DNA of 18,745 nt, taken from the NCBI GenBank assembly GCA_004369085.1, contig ML210226.1, positions 1 through 18,745 of the forward strand. The letters run 5' to 3'. Below, piece by piece: positions 1 to 7,762 of the stretch. Within the stretch, counting starts at the first letter, position 1; each line of letters begins with the position of its first letter. The translations under genes were made by a program, and so were the position numbers. The stretch is from Coprinopsis marcescibilis (taxonomy: Eukaryota; Basidiomycota; Agaricomycetes; Agaricales; Psathyrellaceae). The notes beneath the pieces were generated by a model, which had not been told where the DNA came from, did not search any database, and saw only the letters and a list, made by a program, of their open reading frames with translations.

Positions 1-1419
1 TACCATCGCCAGCCGGACGGGCAACACCAGCGGAATTTACAGGAGATTTATGAACAATCGAACGTCCCTGCCTCTCCTGCTGATCAGAGACATACTGCAA
101 GGCCTCCTGCCTCCAAATCTGAAGTCGTACGGTCGTCCATTCCAGTGGCACTTGACCTGACCGCCAAATCTGCCGGTGCGCCTGCGCCAAAGCCTCAACC
201 GGTAACAACCAAAATAGTTTGGAGGGGAGGGGGATACAATGTTGTGTTGGCTCGTGCTGGGCATGACGAGTGGAAGGGTCGGACCATCATGCAGCGCGAA
301 TCCCCTGTATCGCCCAATTTCATCACGATGGTCGATCTGCTGCCAGGAACACACCATATCCGATTCCTTGTCGACGACCAGTGGCGTGTAGCGGACGACC
401 TGCCTACCGCTGTTGACGACCAAGGCTCTCTTGCGAACTATGTGGCGGTCCCATTTGGTCTTCCGAAAGCAAAAGATCCGTCTTTCTTTGTCGAATCTGC
501 GCCACCCACACCCCCGCCTCAACGAACTCATAAAGATGTACCAAATCCTGTTCAACAAGAGCAATGGACGAATATCCTTCCACCAGAGCTACTCGAGGCG
601 TTCAAGGAGGAGGAAATGTATCTCGCGGCCAACCAGGGCCAGGTCGACCCCAACACCAACCACCACCGTGTCAGTGGATTCATCCCCGCTCCGAACATTC
701 CACCTGCGCCCTCTCTTCCCCGACACCTCGACAAACTGATCCTCAACATGCGAGTCAGTCCTGGTCCCTCTGCCAGCGCCATCAAGACCACCACCCAAGT
801 TGGCAACGCCGCCAGCGTCGTCCAGAGCGGTCTACCTGGAGGAGTTGGCAGTGGACAGGGATCGAGTGGGCGCCAATCTCGGAGAGATAGAGAGCGTACG
901 CGAGAGGAGAGGAGGGAGGAGCGTAGGAGAGGACGCGAAAGAGGGTATTCTGATGCCACTGGATCGCGACGCGGCCCTCCACCCCCACCGCCTCCTACTG
1001 AAGTTGGCGAGATCGGACCATCGTCTGCTGAGAGAATCGCAGAATACGTCCCACCGACCATTTCCGAGCACGCTGTTCCTGAAGCAAGCAGCACGACTGA
1101 TCCACTTATCGGTTCTGCTGATACTGCTGATACATTGGTGCCCAGCATCGCAAGTACGGCGACATCTACTGCGCACACCACGCCTTTGTCCTCGCCACCC
1201 CTGCCTGCTCCCGCTGGACTCGTCAATTCGCGCACGATTACCATCGATACGAACAACATGCCATCTTTGACTGATGATGCGTCTGTTTTGCCTGTGCCAA
1301 GCCATGTCGTGCTCCACCATTTGTGCACCAGTGCCATTCGGAACGGCGTGTTGGCCGTTGCCAGTACCACCAGGTACAGGAAGAAGTACCTGACCACCAT
1401 CTACTACAAACCTACCTAG
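1..1419 (+). CDS. AMPK/SNF1 complex beta subunit (Sip/Gal83 type), 5' partial
   Basis: Scaffold subunit of the SNF1/AMPK kinase; the family tethers the alpha and gamma subunits and binds glycogen. The frame is open from base 1, so the N-terminus lies outside; no start codon is visible (a GTG at 145 is internal). The window holds 472 codons before TAG. From about nt 205 to 450 lies a CBM48/AMPK-type glycogen-binding module (TKIVWRGGGYNVVLA, then LLPGTHHIRFLVDDQWR). The C-terminal ASC/AMPKBI domain begins near EQWTNILPPELLEA and LPRHLDKLILN (to about nt 750) and ends with SVLPVPSHVVLHHL, VLAVASTTRYRKKY and TIYYKP. Between these halves lies an Arg/Glu-, Pro- and Ser/Thr-rich stretch of about 170 residues (nt 751-1269), including PPPPPPP. 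No intron is seen. The gene converges on the MAPKK. Family assignment is strong; which paralogue (Gal83 or Sip) cannot be told. Confidence 0.95.
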   Translation, partial: YHRQPDGQHQRNLQEIYEQSNVPASPADQRHTARPPASKSEVVRSSIPVALDLTAKSAGAPAPKPQPVTTKIVWRGGGYNVVLARAGHDEWKGRTIMQRESPVSPNFITMVDLLPGTHHIRFLVDDQWRVADDLPTAVDDQGSLANYVAVPFGLPKAKDPSFFVESAPPTPPPQRTHKDVPNPVQQEQWTNILPPELLEAFKEEEMYLAANQGQVDPNTNHHRVSGFIPAPNIPPAPSLPRHLDKLILNMRVSPGPSASAIKTTTQVGNAASVVQSGLPGGVGSGQGSSGRQSRRDRERTREERREERRRGRERGYSDATGSRRGPPPPPPPTEVGEIGPSSAERIAEYVPPTISEHAVPEASSTTDPLIGSADTADTLVPSIASTATSTAHTTPLSSPPLPAPAGLVNSRTITIDTNNMPSLTDDASVLPVPSHVVLHHLCTSAIRNGVLAVASTTRYRKKYLTTIYYKPT

Positions 1420-2329
1420 ATCCGGATCGACATCTCATGCTCGCCTCGACGACCGTATCCTTTACCCAACGCAACGATTCTCACTTTTACAAGCATCACA
1501 ACTAACAGCTGCATATATACCGCCGCATTGCACGCCGTTTACCCAATGACTTTTTGACTTTTCTTCTTGTCGTGAAACACGGCTCTGTACATACCAAATT
1601 CCCTCATTATTGACACCAATACTCACATAACATCCCTTTCGTTGTTCACAATGCGCCTTTTTCGTCTTTGCCCGACTGTTGTATGTACGATATTCCGAGA
1701 CAGGTGTACTATCTTTGTTTTCAAGTTTGTTGTAGACAGGGCGTGACATGGTCCAACCCCCGAACTTCGAGGGCAGGACCCCTTCGACTCATGTTCGTCT
1801 AGGAAGTTGGAAGCGGATTGAAATCTATAAAATACAATTAATATTTGACATCGAGGACAGATAGTAGTAACACTAAGTAACGGAACTCGAATAAATCCGG
1901 TGAGGGAGATGCAAGAAAAAAAAAGGAAACGATAGAAGACAAGGGAAGCACAAAGGGTGCGAGGAGGAGGAAGGGTGTAGGACAAAAAGAGTGGTGTGGC
2001 AAAAGTAGGAAAGGGAGGGGGAGAGCGGGTTGACAAGGACGTCTTGTGTCGTGTCAGAGTTGCACAAACGCAGAATGGTATGTTATAATAGTGGGGGGAT
2101 ATCGTGATTGCAGTAGTGTTGTCGGTCATTCTCGTTTCAGAGGTTGGTTCTTGTTGTTTCAGGGTTTCGTGCTTCTGGTAACTGGGGGTAAATTGCAGGT
2201 GAAGGGGATAGCTTCCATTGGGTGGTAGATAGAGTGGTCAAGAGGGTAGGTGCGTCGTGAGGCGCCAGGTCTTACGACAGTGCGGGCATGGCAGGGGGGC
2301 GTAGAAAGAATAGAGGGCAATCAATACGC
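1420..2329. other. Convergent intergenic region between the AMPK beta and MAPKK genes
   Basis: This 910-bp gap should hold the 3' UTRs and terminators of two convergent genes. The right part (about 1905-2035) is strongly purine-rich on the + strand, with an A9 run and GGAGGAGGAAGGG-type segments. A 168-codon frame on the minus strand (1623-2129) overlaps it and reads as low-complexity Pro/Phe/Ser/Leu; I regard it as chance. No gene, tRNA or mobile element is recognised. Confidence 0.6.
1905..2035 (+). repeat. Polypurine-rich low-complexity tract
   Basis: About 130 bp made mostly of A and G on the + strand, starting in an A-run and passing through GAGGAGGAGGAAGGG and GGGAGGGGGAGAG segments. 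It lies just downstream of the MAPKK stop codon, where the transcript would be pyrimidine-rich. It has no regular repeat unit. It may be part of the 3' UTR or terminator zone; no function is shown. Confidence 0.55.
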
Positions 2330-4678
2330 TCAAAAAGTGCTTGCCCAAGCTTGCACATCGACACTTGAGAATCTCGAATTCTCTATCCATTCGTGTCTCT
2401 AAAAAAACCCATCTCATCAACACTAATCCCACAAATCAAAACAAGAAACAAAAACATACCAAAAGATCCTTGGGAGTCTGCCTCTCATCCGGATCCTTGA
2501 GCAAACACGCGTCGATGAACACTTCTGCCGATTTCGGATACCGTCCTTCAGGCGTCAACCTCGGGGCGGGTTCGTTCACGATATGCTGCAGCAACTCCAA
2601 AATGCTCATGGTCATCCCGCCTCCTTGCAGGCTCACGCCCTTACTCTTCCGTTTCTCCTTCTTCTTCGCCTTGTCAGACTTTGCACCCGCTTCCGACTTT
2701 TTCCTCCGCGGGCGTAGGGGTCCGATCTCTGCCAGGTCAAGCTGGACGGAGCCGGCGGGGCGCGGGGAGAGCGTGCCCTCATAGTCCGAGAGGTCGCTGT
2801 CGTTGTCCGAGTCTTCAGAGTCCGATTCGCTTTGGCTGAACGGGAAGCGGCCGAGGGCGAGCTCGATTAGTGAGATGCCGAGCGACCAGACGTCCGACTT
2901 GACGGTGTATTGCGCGCCTTGTATTCTCTCCGGCTGTGGTCGTGGGGATGATGGTTGGGACAGGGCAAAGGGGTTGTGATTTTGGTATTAGGGTTGGGGT
3001 TTTGGGGTGTTAGGGTTACGCGTGATGGGTGACATTGGCGTGGTAGCGATAGGTCCGTTTGAGGGTGCGAGAGAGCGTTGAGCGTGGCGTGCGTGCGTTA
3101 CACGGCATGGGAGGAGGAAGAATCGCGGTATCGATAGATGGGATGATCATTGATTGTCGTTGACAAGCCGACGAGGAGCAAAGGGAGGTATAGATTCGGA
3201 ACGATAGACGCCACGCGACAAAGAAGCAGGTCAGAACATGGAGATGTGGATGTGGATGGGTAGTGGTGATGGCGGGTCGGGTAACGATGCACAAGTGAGC
3301 GAAAGAACAAGAACGGGAAGGTGAACAGTTGATTAGCCAGAATCTCGGGAGATGAAGAGGAAATGCGACGTACGCTCATATACGTTGACGTTCCAACAAA
3401 GGTGTCAGCAATAGAGTTGATCAGCTCTCCAGAAACGCCGAAATCGCATATCTTAATTTCTCCTCGTGAGTTGCAGAGTATATTGGATGGCTTGATGTCT
3501 AGTTGCAAAGATCAGCGCCATGCAATGTTAAGGTTGGGAAGTAACGAATGAGAAAGTTTGTTATGACAACGCGGGGACGCGGGTTGGGTTGGTGGATCAT
3601 TGGGCCAATGTAGCCGTCTCCTATCCCATCCAACCGTGGCCGCACTCTCTCGTCGCCAGGGTCTCTGCAACACGGATAAAACCCATCCAACAAGCCAATC
3701 CGAGCTATCAGCGAGCTGAACGGGGTTGTCCGAAAAGCCCTTTTGGCATCAGGGTGATGGGCAAAAATAGAGGTGGGATGGATGCAGAGAGAAAGGGGAA
3801 ATGGGGGGCAATGCAAAGGACTACTCGCCTCGATGGATGATTCGGTGCTCGTCGTAGAGATAGGTCAGACCTTCTAGCACGGACAACGCGACCTTCCCAA
3901 CGATATCGATATCGATAGGTCCAATCTTTTTGTAAATTCCGTCCAGTGATCCTTTGTCCATGAACTCCATGCAGATGCAGATGTTGGGATCGGCGAGGAA
4001 TGCTCCATGGAAGGAAATAATATATCGTGAATGACAGTTGTGCATGAACTGCAGTTCCCGCAAAATTTGCTTTTTGACCGAAGGTTTGGCGTCAATGAGG
4101 ACGGTCTATCGAACAAGAAATGCGGTTGTCAATTGTTGTGTTGGTGGTGGATATGTGAAATCTGTGTTCACAACACGGACTGAACGACATACCTTCTTGG
4201 CCATGATAGTTTTTGTCGGTGTGTGCTCAACCTTCTTCACGCTACCGCCATTTCCGGCGCCCAAATCCCTGAGATCCACAAAGTCCTCGTTCCGCAACTC
4301 AAACTTGGTCTCTTTGCTCACGTCGAGGCTGGCCAATGCGCCAATTGCTGCCTGGATGGTGTTCCTCCGGATGTTGACGTTTGAGCCTGTGAGAGGTGCA
4401 GAACTGGGGCCGTTGCTGACAACCAGGAAATTACCGTTTGTTCCTCCTCCGTCTGCCTGGTCCGCGACCGAGGCTACTGCATTACCTGACGGATCCATTT
4501 TCGGTGCTGCGAGTACCATTGGCGCTGGTTTCTTCTTCAATCTGGGCCCCAACGCGGTCGGCGCTGTTCGTATAGACATTGGATCTGGCAGGACCGTCGT
4601 CGGTGATGTGGCCTGAGGGTCGGAAACATTGAGCTGGAGAGCCTTGAAGTTTCTCTTCTTGCGAATTGGGGTGGCCAT
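2330..4678 (-). CDS. MAP kinase kinase, Ste7/Fuz7 type (476 aa, 5 exons)
   Basis: Dual-specificity kinase of a fungal mating/filamentation MAPK cascade. Exons (minus strand): 4678-4193, 4105-3829, 3498-3374, 2933-2460, 2398-2330; all junctions close in frame. The N-terminus has a D-site-like docking motif ([13 protein letters not shown]). The kinase core shows the Gly loop [12 protein letters not shown]-binding K162 (IMAKK), catalytic HRD 253-255, DFG 273-275, and an activation loop with the MEK pattern S283-I-A-D-T287. Between subdomains IX and X sits a long acidic-then-basic insert (residues about 329-402), then [18 protein letters not shown] and [12 protein letters not shown], typical of Ste7-like kinases. 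The short last exon encodes HEWIENSRF and ends in AWASTF. Introns are 87, 330, 440 and 61 bp; the 330-bp one has a GC donor and splits the HRD aspartate codon. The Ste7 class rests on the insert and C-terminal motifs as I recall them; Mkk1 or Pbs2 types fit less well. Confidence 0.96.
2988..3015 (+). repeat. Short telomere-like TTAGGG motifs inside the 440-bp MAPKK intron
   Basis: Two TTAGGG hexamers (2988-2993 and 3010-3015) flank a variant G/T stretch, GGGGTTTTGGGG-like, in the long third intron of the MAPKK. The exact unit occurs only twice, so this is an interstitial telomere-like patch or a chance G/T-rich sequence, not a telomere. Confidence 0.5.
3499..3828 (-). other. GC-AG intron inside the HRD catalytic-loop codon of the MAPKK
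   Basis: The exon ends CATCGAG and the intron starts GCGAGT; it ends CTAG before ACATCAAG. Only this junction restores the invariant H-R-D-I-K-P-S-N. The nearby GT in GCGAGTAG would leave an in-frame Gly and break the motif. The intron is 330 bp, far longer than most others in the window. It also holds a 105-codon minus-strand frame (3499-3816) that ends at the acceptor TAG, which I treat as chance. Confidence 0.85.
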
Positions 4679-4752
4679 TGTTCCAAGATCCTTGATTCCA
4701 ATAGAGATGCAAACCCAATGGTAGAAATTATGGAGCTCTGGGTAGAGATAGG

Positions 4753-4760
4753 ATTATATA
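4753..4760 (-). promoter_or_regulatory. TATA-like element upstream of the MAPKK
   Basis: TATATAAT on the minus strand, about 75-80 bp before the MAPKK ATG at 4678. Position and sequence fit a core promoter; no transcription start is known. Confidence 0.4.
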
Positions 4761-5064
4761 GAGAACTGGTGGGATGACCGGAGATGTTCAGAAGTGACTG
4801 GAGATGAGAATCTCATCAGGATTGGGTAATTATCATATTCCAGACTAGGCAGCCGCGATGGCACGTGCCACTGCCATTTCCCCATCATTTCTGCCCATTG
4901 CCCTTTTGCTCCTGACTTGCACCTTCAGGCCGCCTATACAATTCCAAAGGTCCCCCTTTCTGGTCTTTTAGGTCACTCAGGCATTCTAACAACTGTCACG
5001 AAAGTCCCAGCAGCCGAAGACCAGCATTTATGCCAACTCGCGGCGTTCTACTATTGTCTTTTTA

Positions 5065-5103
5065 CCAAGCTTCTCTGACACATTAAGACCAGAGTAAGCT
5101 TGG
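5065..5103. repeat. Near-perfect hairpin, 13-bp arms with one bulge
   Basis: Arms CCAAGCTTCTCTG (5065-5077) and CAGAGTAAGCTTGG (5090-5103) pair over 13 bp with a single-base bulge, around a 12-nt loop. It lies alone in the gene-poor interval about 390 bp upstream of the MAPKK start. It could be a structured RNA element or terminator, or chance. Confidence 0.6.
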
Positions 5104-7254
5104 GGGTCTTCAAGCGATGCTCGAAGAGGAGATCTGAGTGCTTCCACGGCATCATACCGTCGTCGCTAATGCATTGGTTTGGCGCTGACATCCTCGACTC
5201 ACCAATCAGGCTGTTTATCGAACTCTAAATTCCCACCTGTCATGCCTGAGCTCTACTATCACGCAGAGGGCGATGCGACTCCATCTCCCAGGCTAGCAAT
5301 GGTTACAACACTTAGCAGGTCTTTGGAGAGCCGTACATAATGCCTACGCGGACCCAGGACTATCAGTTATGTCATTCCGATACTTTTTGATCTTCCTGCC
5401 ACGCTTTGCCACAGCGACTTTCAGTCAACCAAACCCTCGAGGTGCGTAACTCAGTACATCCATATTTATATCACCCGTTGATTCTCATTGGCAGTTGATG
5501 GATGTGGGTTCGAAGAAGCACAGATCATCATATCTTGCTTCCAATTCTTACCCACAGTGCTGTTACCAGACAACATACAGTCAGGAATACAATCACCACT
5601 CGAGCGCCGTTTCCAGCTCTAAGGCCGTTTCCCGGTTCTTCGGAGATTCTTCATAGTCGGTCTTCTGTAGGGAATAATGCTCCACCGGAGAGTCCACTTG
5701 AACATCTGTGATCTCTCTCTTTCTCGATAACTTGCGACCAGGACGCACGATGACTACTTGGCTCGGAAGCATCACACCCAACACTGGTCATCGTCGATGA
5801 GTCGATGATCATCATATCCAAATCAGCATCATATTTGCCGAACGTGCGTTTCTCATTATTCTGCCCATTGCAGTGTTCAAATACACCAAATCGTACATCC
5901 AACAAATCAAGATACACTCTCGGGGCAGTTATTCGCCCATCCGAATAACGAAAGCCCGTCATTGGTCCGTCGTTAACGTCTTGTTATTTTCTCACTTGAA
6001 GCAGTATTTTCCACGCAGGGCCACGCCGTGTATTTCTGTAACATCGAGGTGGGATTGTCGCGGGCGGCGTCATCGGCCTCTTGAAGGTGACCAAAAGGTG
6101 ACTAGATAGTTTGAAACTCGGATTTGGATGATGACGCGTCCATCATGACCAGGGGATCAGAGCAGTGACCAGTGACACGGGCGCTTGCGGTTTCCCGTTC
6201 CCCAAGCATCCGGTACGACAGGCTACGACTGCGGATCCAGCGTCCCTCCCTCAAGTCCCACTTCTTCTATGTGGCCCCACACACATCGACGTTTGTCGCC
6301 GTGGTAATATCCTATCGGCTCTCTTCCTCCACATCCGGTTGGCGTCCAATTGAATCTCTCAAAATCTTTTCACCGTTTCAGCCTCCCGCCCTTCCATACA
6401 CCCGTACGTAACAAGCGCAGCTAACAGCATTCCGTAGTACTCTTAGTATGATCAAGGGATCCAACCAGTGCATGCAATAGGATGATTGTAATCTTGGGCA
6501 GATATGTTTGATATCAATTCGTGCATTCATTGGATGGCAGATGATGTGGTACGGTCTAGAACGCTTATTGAATTGTGGTGCTCCTTTGATTTCATCTCGT
6601 ACAGTTTCATAGAGTTGGAGTGTACAGTGTTACCGACAATAGACAAATAGGAAGACCCCAGTGCATCCGAAATCGAATCACTGGCGGTCGAGTTCGCGGG
6701 TAAAATTTGTGTTCCCATATGGTCCCCTATCCACCGGAGTGCTGTGACGGACAAAACTCAATATATTCGCGAGAGGGGTGTCTGATACTCTGAAAACCCA
6801 AAGGACAACTCGTTGGTATTAGTAGCCATGGGAAGCCGTTTGTACAACCCACTACGAAGGACTTCCAGTCGGGCATGGGCTCGGAAGTAATGTACCTAAT
6901 AATCGGAGTTCTCCGTTTAAAAGGCCGCGAGGCCTTCAAGCTCCAACCATTGCACATTAAATGTTCTGGTTGCTCTCTACGGTTGGTCCTGCAAACAAGT
7001 AAAGCGTGGCAGACGAAGTGGGAGGGGGGAACATTGGGGGGAACGAGGTCGATGCAGATGCCGGCTTCGCACAGGAAGATCAGAGTGAAGGATATCCGGT
7101 AAAGCGACAGGGTGTTGGGATCCTTCGTATTCTATACGGTAGTATTTCGAGAAGGCAGGTTGATTCGCAGACGTTGGAGGTTCTTGGAAGAAAAGTTGCG
7201 GCCCATGAGGCTCGAAACGCACGAGCCGATTATGGCAGTCAATCCCAGGGTCGA

Positions 7255-7267
7255 GGGTTCGAATCCC
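7255..7267 (+). other. tRNA-like T-arm/B-box without a complete tRNA
   Basis: GGGTTCGAATCCC matches the RNA polymerase III B-box/T-psi-C arm. Upstream at 7209-7227 is a 6-bp stem with a 7-nt loop (GGCTCG-AAACGCA-CGAGCC), shaped like an anticodon arm. The loop has A where T33 is required, only 3 of 5 T-stem pairs form, no A-box lies at the right distance, and no acceptor stem pairs. It is a tRNA relic, a SINE-like fragment, or chance. Confidence 0.35.
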
Positions 7268-7322
7268 AAGAACAGCACAATCCCTTTATCGTCCCTATTA
7301 CCGCCGTCATTGCTGTTCTTGG
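7266..7322. repeat. 12-bp perfect inverted repeat around a 33-bp spacer
   Basis: CCAAGAACAGCA (7266-7277) and its exact reverse complement TGCTGTTCTTGG (7311-7322) flank 33 bp. The left arm overlaps the end of the B-box-like sequence. No transposase or target-site duplication is evident. Confidence 0.7.
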
Positions 7323-7762
7323 TCATGTAAGTGTAAGTTTTAAAACCGTCATACTTACTCTGATTGTATGGTCAAGAATAAACCACATCTTTGGGCGCTT
7401 ATAAATATAGCGAAGATCAAATCGCGGCTATTTACTGTCTGGGATCTTAGTGAACCTTCCCTCCTCCTTGGTCTCGCGTATCAACTGTAAAGGCAAAAAA
7501 GTACGATTCGTGCCGAAGGTGACCTGAGAGAACTGTCGTGTATTCTCGTACTTTCGGTTCCCGAACAGTCCAGCTTGAGTTTGTCAGTTTGGACTTCCCA
7601 GATTGCTCTCATCAATGACATGTGATTCGGACTTGAAGCATGCTGGGATAAGGAGAAACATTTCAATGAAGTAATGAGCGACAAAAGGCCAATACAGAAT
7701 CAGAATAAAAGGGTAAAGAGCCTCCATACCTGCGCTCGAGACAAAACCCAAGGCAGGCATCA

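Larger units (their letters stand above)
4679..7762. other. Gene-poor interval upstream of the MAPKK and downstream of the DUF2235 gene
   Basis: About 3.1 kb with no recognisable gene. The left edge is the MAPKK promoter, with a TATATAAT-like element on the minus strand at about 4753-4760, some 75-80 bp before its ATG. A near-perfect hairpin sits at 5065-5103. A pair of minus-strand frames (5651-5962, 103 codons; 5593-5784, 63 codons) gives hydrophilic, protein-like translations that I do not recognise and could not join into a gene. Around 7209-7322 lie a tRNA-like B-box, a small stem-loop and a 12-bp inverted repeat. Frames at 7006-7404 (+) and 7132-7326 (-) overlap one another and match no family I know. 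Decayed mobile or tRNA-derived DNA is possible; nothing proves it. Confidence 0.5.

Noticed and set aside
552..1400. 282-codon open frame antisense to the AMPK beta gene
   Set aside because: It lies opposite a clearly conserved coding frame, and its Gly/Ser/Val-rich translation is the mirror of the low-complexity insert.
1623..2129. 168-codon minus-strand frame between AMPK beta and MAPKK
   Set aside because: It reads across a polypurine tract, giving a low-complexity Pro/Phe/Leu/Ser product with no motif.
3098..3508. 136-codon frame that looks like a MAPKK fragment plus extra sequence
   Set aside because: The first 45 residues are MAPKK exon 3 preceded by intron bases; the rest is read-through into the 440-bp intron.
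3499..3816. 105-codon frame inside the 330-bp MAPKK intron
   Set aside because: It ends exactly at the acceptor TAG and would disrupt the kinase catalytic loop if translated; no motif.
7209..7277. A functional tRNA gene
   Set aside because: No acceptor stem, no A-box at the right distance, incomplete T-stem and A instead of T at loop position 33.
7006..7404. 132-codon plus-strand frame
   Set aside because: It runs through the tRNA-like and inverted-repeat area with no conserved motif, and the opposite strand is equally open.
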